Shown piece by piece: positions 12,401-20,455 of a DNA stretch of 64,000 nt. The notes under the pieces are model-generated. The model saw nothing but the letters and a program-made list of their open reading frames with translations, ran no database searches and had not been told where the DNA came from. The DNA is from Silanimonas sp. GTDB taxonomy: Bacteria > Pseudomonadota > Gammaproteobacteria > Xanthomonadales > Xanthomonadaceae. Each line of letters begins with the position of its first letter. Position 1 is the first letter of the stretch. Both the position numbers and the translations under genes were made by a program. The stretch lies in assembly GCF_027531545.1 (NCBI RefSeq), contig NZ_JAPZSC010000002.1:124001-188000 (forward strand), written 5' to 3'.

Positions 12401-13230
12401 CCGCGCTGCAGTTGCCGGACTTCGCCGTCTGGCAGGCCACCGCCCTCGATGCGACGGCGATCGCGCAGCGTCTCCCGCACTGGATGGATACCTTGGCGGC
12501 CTGTTCGCCGGTGCTGCGCCTGCCCACGGATCGTCCGCGACCGGCCCGGCAGGACTTCGCCGGCGCGGAGCATCGGCTGGCCCTGTCGGCCGTCACCAGC
12601 GCGCGCCTGCGTGCCTTCGCGCAGGCCACGCAGCAGACGCCCTTCGTCGTCATGCTGGCGGCGCTGGCGCGGTTGCTGCGCGCGGCCAGCGGCCAGGATC
12701 GCCTCGTCATCGGCTGCCCATTCGCGAACCGCAACGCGGAGGAATTGGAGCCCGTCGTCGGCCTGTTCATGAACCTGCTGCCGCTCGGCCTGCATCTGCC
12801 GGACGGGCAGGGCTTCGACGAACTCCTGGCGCAAGTGCGCCGCCAGGTGACGCGCACGCAGGCCGTCCAGGACACGCCGTTCCCGGCCATCCTGCAGGCG
12901 CTCGGCGTGCCGCGCGACCCCTCGCGCAACCCGCTGGTGCAGGTCTGGTACACCTTCCAGGAGGCGCCGATGGCCCTGCGCTTCGATGGCCTCGAGGTGA
13001 CGAGCGAGGCCCTGCCGAACGGCGGTGCCAAGCTCGACCTGAGCTTCTGGTTCTGGGACGACGGCGAGCGGGTTCGCGGCCTCGTGGAGTACGCGACGGC
13101 GCTCTACGACGAGGCCACGATCGCGGCCCTCGTGCGCGGGCTGGAAGCGACGCTCGATGCCTGCATGGCGTCGACGCCGGCACCGCTAGACTCGCCTGCT
13201 CTTGATGCGACCCCAGCGGTGATCGAATGA
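6457..13230 (+). CDS. Type I polyketide synthase with terminal condensation domain (KS-AT-KR-DH-ACP-C)
   Basis: 2,257 residues. Ketosynthase ~10-440 with Cys184 (TACSTS), His320 (EAHGTGT) and His358 (NIGHLD). Acyltransferase ~535-825 with Ser634 (GHSLGEY) and AAFHS at 730-734, closest to malonyl-type HAFH. Ketoreductase ~905-1300: NADPH loop TGAFGGAG, Ser1269, Tyr1282, Asn1286 and an LDD motif of the B type. Dehydratase-like fold ~1360-1615 with His1371 and Asp1542. Carrier domain with Ser1748 (LGGHSL). Condensation domain ~1815-2235 with HHVLVDH at 1948-1954. There is no loading module, adenylation domain or thioesterase. The terminal C domain probably joins the acyl chain to an amine or alcohol acceptor. 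Start ATG 6457 is the first in frame after the divergent promoter. The stop overlaps dapE as ATGA. Confidence 0.93.
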   Translation: MDPRAPLDPRSHIAIVGMACDLPLADSPDAFWRALAEGRCAVEDFDDAAMREAGAREADLALPEYVRAGVRLPAHDRFDAAFFGLSPREAAVMDPQHRRFLQCAWAALEHAGHRPDDLDRQTGVFAGAGMGWYLIRNVIGHRALVEDLGEFLVRHLSNDKDFLSTRVSYQLDLRGPSLNVQTACSTSLVAVHLACQSLIAGECDMALAGGVTHEIPQGQGYRYREEEVRSPDGRCRAFDASSGGTVFGSGAGIVVLRRLGDALRDGDTIHAVIRGTAINNDGAGKAGYLAPSVDGQAEAAAQALAVAGVDADSLGYVEAHGTGTRLGDPIEIAALSQAFDGATPGGCAIGSVKTNIGHLDTAAGVAGLIKTALSLRHGELPASLFFESPNPEIDFARSPFTVAASHGAWPKAGPRRAAVNSLGVGGTNAFAVLEQAPREGEPPIDAGDTPQAAPIVLPLSAKTPDALRARAEALAETLATSPLPLADVAWTLREGRVAMPVRGSVAVRTRAEAVDALGALSRMGDGDFATANDAVSAPVFAFPGQGAQRVGMARGIARSDAAVREALEACVDALRALGAHEVVALLLDAEPTPEAHARLRGTEIAQPALFAVEYALAKGLMARGLKPAAMLGHSLGEYVAATLAGVFTLPAALRLMVTRGALCAAAPKGAMLAVALDEGELRALLPATLDVAAINAPGQTVVAGADVAIADFERALVERGVGARRLETSAAFHSRQLDRVLDDFRAAVVAAAPARVDGLRVVSTCTGDWLTAELAASPDYWVRHLREPVRFAGALATIDRLRHAVLVEVGPGRTLSTFATMRRADARSVVLLPKDADEPSAWAALPGRLWASGMAVDWARWDQPTAGRRVPLPTYPFAAVKHWIDPPKTTAVSNEGAAALPPESWLQTPVWQPVPLPRDIPSALPASALVLCDGAGIGDALADALAVEGVAVRRVHRAAAFTQEESHITLDPGERAHWQALAATPAPAVLLDLWALDAPLDGLEASSRMLFDDALRMAQGLAPWADGAGMIWLSVGVHAQAVGDASSLRPAQALRAGPVRTWPQEATALRTCWFDLDAAALAVPRRAIDAVLAELRAHCPAETVALRGRQRWVPHSQPLGIAPAKADAAAAFRGHVLLTGAFGGAGRDIAERLALAGGVECLWLVSRTAIEPGSSRAAWIDALRTLGLDARLLVADVAQPGELAGAAQAAGLVRLDTALHAAGVLDDALIAMKSTEAAHAVLAPKLLGAHEVAALAESLGASQVLYFSSISAQMGASGQVDYTAANAFLDAFAAHADARSATTRHTALAFSIWRDAGMAARLAAERGLAPPPFDDGLPQAHPLLRHRRDEGLAAVFGGVVGPESDWVLDGHRLASGDALLPGTGLLDLVAWGLQALRGRFTPFACEGLTIAAPLVFAGGESRQIALRFVPLDATGQATTPALAKRFDVGLTSRGAGEGEATEHVLLQLDVLADGAPSGPTLPLDLRAARTARPPVYAHPALHFGPQWDCLRGFEVGEGEAELQLEATLGLGGPHPLHPALLDMALGAAQAALAPSGVDAARLLPFRYGRIEVLAPLPSRVTSRQRARAEDDSLVLDIDVLDEADRPAVRVRGFILKPARRLGTTTRARRAGTPGGALLDVGFRDGFGSEDAFAAIATVLAHALPPQVALARRSVDALVADTRRAAHAADASADVGTTSATPVARRPGGTPFIPAVTPMQSRMVALWERLLDLSGIGIEDDFFALGGHSLLLTRALSRLKREDGVSLPIDAAFEAPRIRDWSALAEQAGALSPGGASPLPRLQSVARVPGADERFRFPTTHSQRQLFYVQAIAPENTAYNIPFAFTLRGVLDADALAGGIRDVVAAHEALRTHFEVADGEVRQVVDPAAMPMHESVDLSAMPEAERAAALAEVRELVARHVFDLAAGPPCLFLTVKLAAEEHVLLFCLHHVLVDHLAVLHIGRMLEERYALRRRGPAPALVASALQLPDFAVWQATALDATAIAQRLPHWMDTLAACSPVLRLPTDRPRPARQDFAGAEHRLALSAVTSARLRAFAQATQQTPFVVMLAALARLLRAASGQDRLVIGCPFANRNAEELEPVVGLFMNLLPLGLHLPDGQGFDELLAQVRRQVTRTQAVQDTPFPAILQALGVPRDPSRNPLVQVWYTFQEAPMALRFDGLEVTSEALPNGGAKLDLSFWFWDDGERVRGLVEYATALYDEATIAALVRGLEATLDACMASTPAPLDSPALDATPAVIE

Positions 13231-14366
13231 GTGATGTTGTCGCTTTGGCGAAGGACCTGATCGCACGCCCATCGGTGACGCCCGAGGACGCCGGCTGCCA
13301 GGCCTTGGTCGCCGCGCGGCTCGCACCCCTCGGCTTCCGTTGCGATTCGCTCGACTTCGGCGAGGTGAAGAACCTCTGGGCCACGCGGGGGCAGGGCAGC
13401 CCGGTCGTCGTGCTGCTCGGCCACACCGACGTGGTGCCGCCCGGCCCGCGCGAGGCCTGGGCCTCTGATCCCTTCGTGCCAACCGTGCGCGAGGGCGTGC
13501 TGCACGGGCGCGGCGCGGCCGACATGAAGGGCAGCGTCGCCGCCTTCGTCGTGGCGATGGAACAGCTGGTCGCGGCGAACCCGGACCACCCCGGAACGCT
13601 GGCCGTGCTGCTGACCTCCGATGAGGAAGGCCCATCGATCGACGGCGTGCGCAAAGTGGCCGAGCACTTCCGCGCCACCGGCCAGCGCATCGATTACTGC
13701 ATCACCGGCGAGCCCTCGTCGAGCGAGCGCCTCGGCGATGTGTTGCGCGTGGGCCGTCGCGGCTCGCTGTCCGTCGCGGTCGAGGTGCGCGGCGTGCAGG
13801 GCCACGTGGCGTATCCGGAGAAGGCGCTGAACCCGATCCACGCGCTGGCGCCCGCGCTGGCCGAGCTCTGCGCGCAGCGCTGGGACGAGGGCTTCGCGAG
13901 CTTCCCGCCGACCAGCTTCCAGGTGTCCAACATCACGGCCGGCACCGGCGCCGACAACGTCATCCCCGGCGCGCTGCAGTTCGTGGCGAACTTCCGCTTC
14001 AACCCGAACTGGACCAGCGATGCGCTGGTCGCCGAGTTCGAGGCGATCCTCGCGAAGCACGGCGTCGACGCGGCCTGCCGCTGGCGCCGCTCCGGCGAGC
14101 CCTTCCACTGTGACGAGGGCGTGCTGCGCCGCGCGGCGCGCGCGGCCATCCAGGCCCGTTGCGGGATCACCCCGGACGAGAACACCAAGGGTGGCACCTC
14201 GGACGCGCGCTTCATCGCGCCGCTCGGCGCGGAGTGCGTCGAGCTGGGGCCGGGCAACGCCAGCATCCACAAGATCGACGAGGGCGTTCGCCTCGACGAG
14301 CTCGAAGCGCTGCCCGCGCTGTTCGCCGAGGTGATCGAGCGCGTCTGGGCCGGGCACGCGGCCTGA
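13227..14366 (+). CDS. dapE: Succinyl-diaminopimelate desuccinylase
   Basis: Zn-dependent M20 hydrolase that releases succinate from N-succinyl-LL-diaminopimelate, feeding peptidoglycan and lysine. 379 residues, normal length. Metal-site motifs are visible: [17 protein letters not shown] (the bridging Asp) and [10 protein letters not shown] (the catalytic Glu pair), with the C-terminal GGTSDARF and [12 protein letters not shown]. The start overlaps the PKS stop by four bases, so in this genome translation of an essential gene appears coupled to a 6.8-kb secondary-metabolite gene unless an internal promoter exists. Confidence 0.97.
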   Translation: MSDVVALAKDLIARPSVTPEDAGCQALVAARLAPLGFRCDSLDFGEVKNLWATRGQGSPVVVLLGHTDVVPPGPREAWASDPFVPTVREGVLHGRGAADMKGSVAAFVVAMEQLVAANPDHPGTLAVLLTSDEEGPSIDGVRKVAEHFRATGQRIDYCITGEPSSSERLGDVLRVGRRGSLSVAVEVRGVQGHVAYPEKALNPIHALAPALAELCAQRWDEGFASFPPTSFQVSNITAGTGADNVIPGALQFVANFRFNPNWTSDALVAEFEAILAKHGVDAACRWRRSGEPFHCDEGVLRRAARAAIQARCGITPDENTKGGTSDARFIAPLGAECVELGPGNASIHKIDEGVRLDELEALPALFAEVIERVWAGHAA

Positions 14367-14483
14367 CAATCGCGCCGCCTCCCGCCGGGTCCGCCAGCGC
14401 GCGCTCGGTGGGGTGTCCTTCGGCACGTGGGCCGCGGGGCCGGGTCGGCTAATGTCCAGGCACCGCCTCTCGGAACGTCGGCG

Positions 14484-15779
14484 ATGGACCTGCTGCAGCG
14501 CCTCCTCAACTTGCGTGCCGGCGAATGGCGGCCCGTCCTGCTTTCCGGCATGTATTTCTTCGCCGTGCTGGCCGCCCTGATGCTGCTCCGGCCCGCGCGC
14601 GACGCCCTTGGCATGCAGCGCGGGATGGATGAGATCCGGTGGCTTTTCTTCGGCACGGCGGCCGTGACCCTGCTGGTGCAGCCGCTGTTCGGCTGGCTCG
14701 TTGCGAAGTGGCGCCGCATGCGATTCATTGCTGCCTGCCACGGCTTCTTCGCCCTGTCCCTCCTCGGGTTCCACCTGCTCCTCGTCGCGGCGCCGGACGC
14801 GATCGGCGTACGCAGTGGGCAGGCGTTCTACGTCTGGTTCAGCGTCTTCAATTTCTTCGTGACGATGTTGTTCTGGGCCCTGATGGCCGACCGTTTCACG
14901 CTGGAGCAGAGCCAGCGGCTGTTCCCGCCGATCGCCGCGGGCGGGACGCTCGGCGCCATCACGGGATCCTGGGCGGCGGGCGCGTGGGTCGCCGCGATCG
15001 GCACGCCGGCGTTGCTGCTGGTGGCTGCTGGCCTCCTCGTCGTCGCGGTCGTCCTGGCCGCCCAGGTGATCCGCACCACCGAAGCCGTCCCGGTCGCGCT
15101 CTCCGCCAGCCGCGACGAGGCGCCGATGGGCGGCAGCGCGTGGGCCGGCCTCCGCGCGCTGCTGCGTTCGACCTACCTTTCCGGCATCGCCCTGTACGTC
15201 CTGGTCCTCGCGGTGATGGTGACCTTCCTGTACTTCACCCGCCTGCAGCTGGTGGCTGGGTTGGAAAGCGGCTTGGACGCGCGGACGGCGCTGTTCGCGA
15301 ACGTCGACTTTTATACCCAGCTCGCGACCCTGCTGTTGCAACTCGTGTTGGCCGGGCACCTGATCAAGCGCATCGGCATGCCATTGACCTTGGCGCTGCT
15401 GCCGGCCGTGGCGGCGCTGGGCTTCATCGGCCTGGCCATCGTGGGATCGCTGCTGGCCCTCGTCCTTGTCGAGGCCACGTTCCGGGCCGTCCAGCGCGCG
15501 GTGATGCGTCCGGCCCGGGAGACCTTGTTCACCGTCGTGGATCGCGAGGAGAAGTACAAGGCCAAGGCGGTGATCGACACCTTCGTCTACCGTCTGGGCG
15601 ACATTGTCGGTGCGCAGTCCGAGGGCCTGCTCGGGCGTCTCGGATGGGGCCTGCATGCGCTGGCGAGCGTTGCCGTTCCTTTGGCCCTGTTCTGGGCGGT
15701 GCTGGGGGTCTGGCTGGGACTGCGCCAACGGGCGCTTGCCAAGACTGACGATGGCGGGGTAGGGTCTCCACCATGTTGA
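14484..15779 (+). CDS. MFS / ATP-ADP-carrier-like membrane transporter
   Basis: 431-residue polytopic membrane protein with about 12 hydrophobic segments; the N-terminal LLRPARDALG and the MRPARETLFTVV loop between later helices are typical of proteins annotated as NTP/NDP-exchange-type or MFS carriers in free-living proteobacteria. The substrate cannot be read from sequence, and nucleotide exchange is only a family label. I chose ATG 14484 rather than the in-frame GTG 14427 because the first hydrophobic helix follows directly and the extra 19 residues look non-coding. The last seven bases overlap the start of the asnB leader peptide. It lies upstream of the attenuator and so escapes that control. 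Confidence 0.75.
   Translation: MDLLQRLLNLRAGEWRPVLLSGMYFFAVLAALMLLRPARDALGMQRGMDEIRWLFFGTAAVTLLVQPLFGWLVAKWRRMRFIAACHGFFALSLLGFHLLLVAAPDAIGVRSGQAFYVWFSVFNFFVTMLFWALMADRFTLEQSQRLFPPIAAGGTLGAITGSWAAGAWVAAIGTPALLLVAAGLLVVAVVLAAQVIRTTEAVPVALSASRDEAPMGGSAWAGLRALLRSTYLSGIALYVLVLAVMVTFLYFTRLQLVAGLESGLDARTALFANVDFYTQLATLLLQLVLAGHLIKRIGMPLTLALLPAVAALGFIGLAIVGSLLALVLVEATFRAVQRAVMRPARETLFTVVDREEKYKAKAVIDTFVYRLGDIVGAQSEGLLGRLGWGLHALASVAVPLALFWAVLGVWLGLRQRALAKTDDGGVGSPPC
15736..15765 (+). promoter_or_regulatory. Candidate promoter of the asnB leader transcript
   Basis: TTGCCA (15736-15741) and TAGGGT (15760-15765) are 18 bases apart inside the end of the transporter gene. TAGGGT fits the TAnnnT -10 form common in Xanthomonadaceae. 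A start about seven bases downstream falls at or next to the leader ATG (15773), which would make the leader mRNA leaderless. Inferred from spacing only. Confidence 0.45.
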
Positions 15780-15841
15780 ACCGCGCCCTCAATCGCAATA
15801 ACGCCAATAACCGCAACGCCGAAAGGCGGCCGCGGCGTTAG
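15773..15841 (+). CDS. Asparagine-rich leader peptide of asnB
   Basis: A 22-codon ORF beginning ATG TTG AAC and ending TAG. Asn codons fall at positions 3, 7, 9, 10, 12, 13 and 15: seven of the first fifteen, with two adjacent pairs, in a genome where AAT/AAC are scarce. It starts within the last codons of the transporter gene (seven-base overlap); GGGTAGGG lies just upstream as a possible ribosome site if transcription begins earlier. It is followed 30 bases later by a terminator hairpin and then by asparagine synthetase. This is the layout of an amino-acid attenuator leader: ribosomes stall on Asn codons when Asn-tRNA is short. Arg codons are also frequent (seven), but four of them lie in the last five codons. 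Confidence 0.85.
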   Translation: MLNRALNRNNANNRNAERRPRR

Positions 15842-15910
15842 GCGCGTTCAGCACATCGAACCCCGAACCCCGAAGGCCCGCCTGGCAACAGCGCGGGCCT
15901 TCTCCTTTTT
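15815..15910 (+). promoter_or_regulatory. asnB transcription attenuator (competing hairpins)
   Basis: Three mutually exclusive pairings are visible. (1) AACGCCG at 15815-15821, the end of the Asn-codon run, pairs with CGGCGTT at 15833-15839. (2) 15837-15844 pairs with 15879-15886 (eight pairs including two G-U), with AGGCGG 15824-15829 to CCGCCT 15878-15883 as a further option: the antiterminator. (3) 15872-15881 pairs with 15893-15902: the terminator. A ribosome stalled on the Asn codons would free segment 15833-15844 to pair with the terminator's left arm and loop, letting transcription reach asnB. A ribosome reaching the TAG at 15839 would cover that segment and allow termination. Confidence 0.8.
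15872..15910 (+). terminator. Intrinsic terminator of the asnB attenuator
   Basis: Perfect 10-bp stem GAAGGCCCGC (15872-15881) / GCGGGCCTTC (15893-15902), 11-base loop, then TCC and five T (15906-15910). It lies 29 bases before the asnB start codon, so it can only act as a regulated premature terminator. Confidence 0.9.
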
Positions 15911-15938
15911 GCGCTTTCGAAACCCCAAGGAGACACCC

Positions 15939-17630
15939 ATGTGCGGCATCGTCGCGATCTTCGGGCTCAAGCCCGGCACCGAACTCGAACCCCTGCGCCG
16001 GCAGGCCGTGCAGGCCGCGGCGCGCATCCGTCATCGTGGGCCGGATTGGAGCGGTGTCTACGCCGATGCCGGCGCCGTGCTGGCGCATGAGCGCCTCTCC
16101 ATCGTCGACATCCACGGCGGCGCGCAGCCGCTGCGTTCGACCGACGGCGCGCTGGCGCTGGCGGTGAACGGCGAGATCTACAACCATCGCGAGCTGGAAG
16201 CCGCGCTCACCGTGCCCTACACCTTCACCACGCAGAGCGACTGCGAGGTCATCAACGCCTTGTGGAAGGAAAGCGGGCCGGACTTCGTCGATCGGCTCAA
16301 CGGCATCTTCGCGTTCGCGCTGTGGGACGCCGCACAGCAGCGTTATCTCATCGCCCGCGACCCGATGGGCGTGATCCCGCTGTACTTCGGCCACGACCGC
16401 GAGGGGCGGCTGTGGGTGGCCTCGGAGATGAAGGCCTTGGTCGGCATTTGCGACGACGTGGCGATCTTCCCGCCGGGGCATCTTCTGGACTCGGTGGAAG
16501 GGCAGATCCGCGCCTACCGCACGCGGGAATGGCGCGAGTTCGCCAAGGTCGACGGGCAGGCCATCGCGCCGGCCGCGTTGAAGGATGCGCTGATGCAGGC
16601 CGTGCGCCGCCAGCTGATGTGCGACGTGCCCTACGGCGTGCTGCTGTCGGGCGGCCTGGACTCCTCGGTGGTGGCCTGGTGCGCGGCGCAGTTCGCCAAG
16701 CAGCGCGTCGAGGACGACGGCAAGAGCGAGGCCTGGTGGCCGCGCCTGCACAGCTTCGCCGTGGGCCTCGAAGGCTCACCCGACCTCGCCGCAGCGCGCG
16801 TCGCGGCGGAGGCCCTGGGCACCGCGCACCACGAGTTCCACTTCACCTTCGAGGAGGGCTTGGATGCGCTCTCCGAGGTCATCCGCCACATCGAGACCTA
16901 CGACGTCACCACCATCCGCGCCTCGACGCCGATGTTCCTGCTGGCGCGGCGCATCCGCTCGATGGGCATCAAGATGGTGCTGTCGGGCGAGGGCAGCGAT
17001 GAGGTGTTCGGCGGGTATCTCTACTTCCACAAGGCGCCGGACGCGCGCGAGTTCCACGCCGAGACGGTGCGCAAGCTCGACGCCCTGCACCAGTTCGACT
17101 GCCTGCGCGCCAACAAGAGCATGGCGGCCTTCGGTATCGAGGCGCGCGTGCCTTTCCTCGACCTCGATTTCCTCGACACGGCGATGGCCATCGACCCCGA
17201 ACAGAAGCGCGTGCGTGCACGCGCGGCCGGCGGGCGCCCGGTGGAGAAGTGGCTGCTGCGCACGGCCTTCGAGGGCTGCCTGCCCGAGAGCATCCTGTGG
17301 CGGCAGAAGGAGCAGTTCAGCGACGGCGTCGGCTATGGCTGGATCGACGGCCTGAAGGCGCACACGCAAGCGCAGGTCAGCGATGCCGAGTTCGCTGGCG
17401 CCGAGCGCCGCTTCCCGATCAACCCGCCGCAGACCAAGGAGGCCTACTTCTACCGCCGCATCTTCGAAACGCACTTCCCCGGCGGCGCAGCGGCGGCCAC
17501 GGTGCCGGGCGGCAAGTCCATCGCCTGCTCTTCGCCGGCGGCGATCGCCTGGGACGCGGCCTTCGCGAAGGCGGCCGACCCGAGCGGCCGCGCCATCGCG
17601 GGCGTGCACGAGCAGGCCGTCGCGGGCTGA
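15939..17630 (+). CDS. asnB: Asparagine synthase, glutamine-hydrolysing
   Basis: Makes asparagine from aspartate, ATP and glutamine in the cytosol. 563 residues (E. coli AsnB is 554). N-terminal class II glutaminase domain with the nucleophile Cys2 directly after Met1 (MCGIVAIFG), and RHRGPDW and NGEIYNH motifs; C-terminal synthetase domain with the PPi loop SGGLDSS and SGEGSDEVFGGY. Cys2 must be exposed by Met removal, which fixes the start at ATG 15939; AAGGAG lies at 15927-15932, six bases upstream. Expression is predicted to be controlled by the Asn-codon attenuator just upstream. The stop abuts that of a convergent lipoprotein gene. Confidence 0.97.
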   Translation: MCGIVAIFGLKPGTELEPLRRQAVQAAARIRHRGPDWSGVYADAGAVLAHERLSIVDIHGGAQPLRSTDGALALAVNGEIYNHRELEAALTVPYTFTTQSDCEVINALWKESGPDFVDRLNGIFAFALWDAAQQRYLIARDPMGVIPLYFGHDREGRLWVASEMKALVGICDDVAIFPPGHLLDSVEGQIRAYRTREWREFAKVDGQAIAPAALKDALMQAVRRQLMCDVPYGVLLSGGLDSSVVAWCAAQFAKQRVEDDGKSEAWWPRLHSFAVGLEGSPDLAAARVAAEALGTAHHEFHFTFEEGLDALSEVIRHIETYDVTTIRASTPMFLLARRIRSMGIKMVLSGEGSDEVFGGYLYFHKAPDAREFHAETVRKLDALHQFDCLRANKSMAAFGIEARVPFLDLDFLDTAMAIDPEQKRVRARAAGGRPVEKWLLRTAFEGCLPESILWRQKEQFSDGVGYGWIDGLKAHTQAQVSDAEFAGAERRFPINPPQTKEAYFYRRIFETHFPGGAAAATVPGGKSIACSSPAAIAWDAAFAKAADPSGRAIAGVHEQAVAG

Positions 17631-18761
17631 TCAGTCCTGCGGCGCGGGCGATTCGGTGGCCTTCGCCACGATCACCGTCTCGTTGCCGGCCTTCAGCAGC
17701 AGATCGCCGTTGGCGTCGACGTCGAAGCCCGTGATGCGGCCCAGCGCGGCGAGGAAGTCGGATTCCTGCTTCGACGCCGTGTCGTCGAGGCAGGCCATCC
17801 GGGTGGCGGCGGCCATGCCGATCCTCAGGCCCTCGCCGCTGAGCACTGCCGACGAGGTCCAGCGATTGCAGCCCGCGAAGCCCGAGGCTTCACCGTCGGC
17901 GCTGAACTGCAGCGTCGGCGGACTGCCGCTCATCGCCGCACCGCCGATGCTCGTCACCGTCCACGCGTTCGGCGTCAGCACGTCGATGGGGTTGCCACCG
18001 CAGCCCCTGAATTCGCGACCGTCCACCTGGACGACGACGGTGTCCGGGTGCGGCATCCCCGTCATGCTGTCGCGGCACACGCTGGCATTGGCCGACAGCG
18101 CGAGCGCGCCGCCCTCCCGCGTCGCCGCGAGGGCGAAGCCGTCCGCGCGCGTCGTCCGGGTCAGGCCGGTGAACACGTCGGCGGCTACGTGGTCGGCCGT
18201 GCTCCAGCGCACTTCGGTCGCGTCGGCCTGCACCAGCCAGAACGGCTCATTGCCGCGCGCGGAATAGGTGCGGATCACCTCCGGCGCAGGCGCGGCGGTC
18301 GGGGTTTCGGCGGGGCTCATGGCCTCCGTTTCGGCCGCGGCGGGCGCTTCGATGAGCGAGCACTCCGGGTAATCGTTGCCGGCCACGTTGAGTGTCGCGG
18401 TGCCGCCCTTGTCCCAGAAGTCGATGAGCACGCCGTCGGCGCGCCAGCCCTGGAAGCGTGCACCCGAAGCGGCGGCCACCGGGCCCAGGCGAACGGATTC
18501 ACCGTCGAACTGGAGGATCGCCCTGTGCTCGAGGTAGATCACCTCGATGGCGGTGCCGGCGCAGTCGTAGTCCTTGGGGACCCCGATGTCCTTCGCCGCT
18601 GGCGGGGGCGGGGCGGGCGTCACGGGGGCGGTGGGTGCAGCGGATGGCGGAGCCACTGCGGTCGCCTCGGGCGCGCCGGCTTGGCTGCAGGCGGTGAGAA
18701 CAGGCAGGGCCAGCATTGCTGCGCCCACAAATGCGCAGCGGTGAATCAGGTGCGAAGCCAT
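17631..18761 (-). CDS. Lipoprotein with MliC-like, COG3650 and META domains
   Basis: 376 residues starting MASHLIHRC, with an N-terminal signal and lipobox LTAC (Cys25), so probably membrane-anchored facing the periplasm. After a Pro/Ala-rich linker there are three parts. Residues ~65-140 resemble MliC, the inhibitor of c-type lysozyme (paired Cys, ASGARFQGW, DFWDKGGTATL). Residues ~165-258 resemble COG3650 proteins (YSARGNEPFW). Residues ~262-360 are an HslJ-type META domain (LQFSADGEASGFAGCNRW). META and MliC proteins are linked to envelope stress and host-lysozyme resistance; the role here is inferred from those families. The longer upstream open frame is not coding, since the signal peptide fixes the start at 18761. 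Confidence 0.85.
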   Translation of the reverse strand: MASHLIHRCAFVGAAMLALPVLTACSQAGAPEATAVAPPSAAPTAPVTPAPPPPAAKDIGVPKDYDCAGTAIEVIYLEHRAILQFDGESVRLGPVAAASGARFQGWRADGVLIDFWDKGGTATLNVAGNDYPECSLIEAPAAAETEAMSPAETPTAAPAPEVIRTYSARGNEPFWLVQADATEVRWSTADHVAADVFTGLTRTTRADGFALAATREGGALALSANASVCRDSMTGMPHPDTVVVQVDGREFRGCGGNPIDVLTPNAWTVTSIGGAAMSGSPPTLQFSADGEASGFAGCNRWTSSAVLSGEGLRIGMAAATRMACLDDTASKQESDFLAALGRITGFDVDANGDLLLKAGNETVIVAKATESPAPQD

Positions 18762-18875
18762 CGAACCACTCCATGGGACTGGGTGGAATCGTGCCACGGG
18801 CCGTGGAGAAATCCGCGTCGATGCCGCTGCGTGTGACAATCCTCTACTTCGCCCCCACGCCCCTGAGACGTCCCC

Positions 18876-19775
18876 ATGGCCGGAAGCAGCCTGTTCGCCC
18901 TGATCGATGACATCGCCACCCTGCTGGACGACGTCTCGGTGATGACCAAGGTCGCCGCGAAGAAGACTGCCGGCGTGCTCGGCGACGACCTCGCGTTGAA
19001 TGCGAACCAGGTGGCGGGCGTGAACGCCGACCGCGAGTTGCCGGTCGTCTGGGCGGTGGCCAAGGGCTCGACCATCAACAAGGTGATCCTGGTGCCCGCG
19101 GCCCTGGCCATCGCGGCGTTCGCGCCCTGGGCCATCCCGCCGCTGTTGATCATCGGCGGCGCGTTCCTGTGCTTCGAGGGCGTGGAGAAGCTCGCCCACC
19201 GCTGGCTGCATCCGGCGGAAGGCGCCGCCGAAGAAGCGGCACTGCGTGCGGCCGTGGCCGACGAGAGCGTCGACATGGTCGCGTTCGAGAAGGACAAGAT
19301 CAAAGGCGCGATCCGCACCGACTTCATCCTGTCCGCCGAGATCATCGTCATCGCGCTCGGCACCGTGGCGACGCAGCCGCTGGTGAAGCAGTTCGGCGTG
19401 CTGGCCGGCATCTCGGTGCTGATGACCGTCGGCGTTTACGGCCTCGTGGCCGGCATCGTCAAGATCGATGACGTGGGCCTCTGGCTGCAGTCGAAGGCGA
19501 GCGCCGCGGCGAAGGCCGTCGGCGGCGCGATGCTGGTCGGGGCCCCGCTGCTGATGAAGTTCCTTTCGATCGCCGGCACCGCCGCGATGTTCCTCGTGGG
19601 CGGCAGCATCTTCGTGCACAACGTGCCGGTGGTGCATCACCTCGTGCAGGGCTGGGCGGCGATAACGGGCGCGGCGTCGGGCGTCGTCGCCGTGCTTCTG
19701 GAAGCGCTGATCGGCGTGCTGGTCGGCGCGCTGGTGCTGGCGGCCGTCGAGGGCTTCAAGAAGCTGAAGCGCTAG
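18876..19775 (+). CDS. DUF808 family inner-membrane protein (YedI-like)
   Basis: 299-residue protein that matches the DUF808/YedI family over its full length: the N-terminal [34 protein letters not shown]-type start (split here as [10 protein letters not shown] and [10 protein letters not shown]), then several hydrophobic helices and a lysine-rich end (FKKLKR). Function unknown. It is divergent from the lipoprotein gene (114-base gap) and its stop overlaps the next minus-strand stop by four bases. Confidence 0.88.
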   Translation: MAGSSLFALIDDIATLLDDVSVMTKVAAKKTAGVLGDDLALNANQVAGVNADRELPVVWAVAKGSTINKVILVPAALAIAAFAPWAIPPLLIIGGAFLCFEGVEKLAHRWLHPAEGAAEEAALRAAVADESVDMVAFEKDKIKGAIRTDFILSAEIIVIALGTVATQPLVKQFGVLAGISVLMTVGVYGLVAGIVKIDDVGLWLQSKASAAAKAVGGAMLVGAPLLMKFLSIAGTAAMFLVGGSIFVHNVPVVHHLVQGWAAITGAASGVVAVLLEALIGVLVGALVLAAVEGFKKLKR

Positions 19776-20344
19776 AACAGCTCGATGTCGTCGCCCTTGT
19801 TGTTCATCTTCTCCATGAACTCGCTGATGGCCTGTTCGACGGTCAGGCCGCGCACCAGCACGGCTTCGAACATCTCCACTTCTTCCGGCATCGAGTAGCG
19901 CGAGCGGATCTTGCCTTGCAGGGCGGCCCACGCGGCCGTCGACGACGCTTCGTCCTGGTCGCTGACGAGCTCGGCCAGCCAGGCGAGGCCGTGGTTGACG
20001 TGGGCAAGGCGCTGCGAAAGGCGGTCGTAGAACTGGAAGGCCACGATGGCCTGGTTGACCATGCCGGCGACGTTCATCGTCGCCATCATCAGCTCCATCT
20101 TCACCGGGCCGGTGGCCTCGGTGTCGGCCAGGCCGGAAATGCGCTCGTTGATGAGCTTGATGGTGTTCGCCATCGTGGTGAAGGTGCCGGTCAGCGCGTC
20201 CACGGAGGCGTTGCTGTCGGTCATCGCGGCTTCCACCTGCGCGACCGCCAGTTCCATCATCAGCACCGTTTCGCGCAGGTGATTCCAGTCCGGACCCGGG
20301 TTGTTCACCTGGGTGCCGCGAACCACGCCGTCATTACCAGCCAT
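19772..20344 (-). CDS. Helical protein of unknown function with a CheZ-like tail
   Basis: 190 residues, no signal peptide or membrane segment, largely predicted helical with long heptad-like stretches (about residues 20-70 and 85-130). The motif [15 protein letters not shown] sits mid-protein, and the acidic-aromatic C-terminus GDDIELF resembles the CheY-binding tail of CheZ (DDLLDSLGF type). A chemotaxis or two-component phosphatase-like role is only a guess from that tail and the four-helix look. It follows the acylase gene on the same strand after 111 bases. The start at ATG 20344 gives a complete, coherent protein. Confidence 0.6.
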   Translation of the reverse strand: MAGNDGVVRGTQVNNPGPDWNHLRETVLMMELAVAQVEAAMTDSNASVDALTGTFTTMANTIKLINERISGLADTEATGPVKMELMMATMNVAGMVNQAIVAFQFYDRLSQRLAHVNHGLAWLAELVSDQDEASSTAAWAALQGKIRSRYSMPEEVEMFEAVLVRGLTVEQAISEFMEKMNNKGDDIELF

Positions 20345-20455
20345 GAGACCCCCTCGATGCCCCGGTTCATCCCATAGTGGGGGAAACCGGAGTCCGCCCG
20401 CCAGCGGTTTCGAACCGGTTTGCCCAGTTTGAAGGTTGCGCCCCGCCGAGGGTCG

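Noticed and set aside
3301-13230. Complete siderophore or non-ribosomal peptide cluster
   Set aside because: No adenylation domain, thioesterase, PPTase, MbtH or exporter specific to siderophores is present; the TonB receptor is 15 kb away and separately regulated.
13104-15728. An 874-codon minus-strand open frame opposite dapE and the transporter
   Set aside because: Same high-GC antisense effect; composition is low-complexity and the opposite strand carries two clear genes.
15782-15841. Arginine as the amino acid sensed by the asnB leader
   Set aside because: Arg codons are as many as Asn codons, but four of the seven lie at the peptide's end and Arg is common in GC-rich DNA; clustered AAT/AAC and the downstream asparagine synthetase favour Asn.
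20401-20420. CGGTT-TCG-AACCG repeat as a terminator after the acylase gene
   Set aside because: Only 5-bp arms and no T tract.
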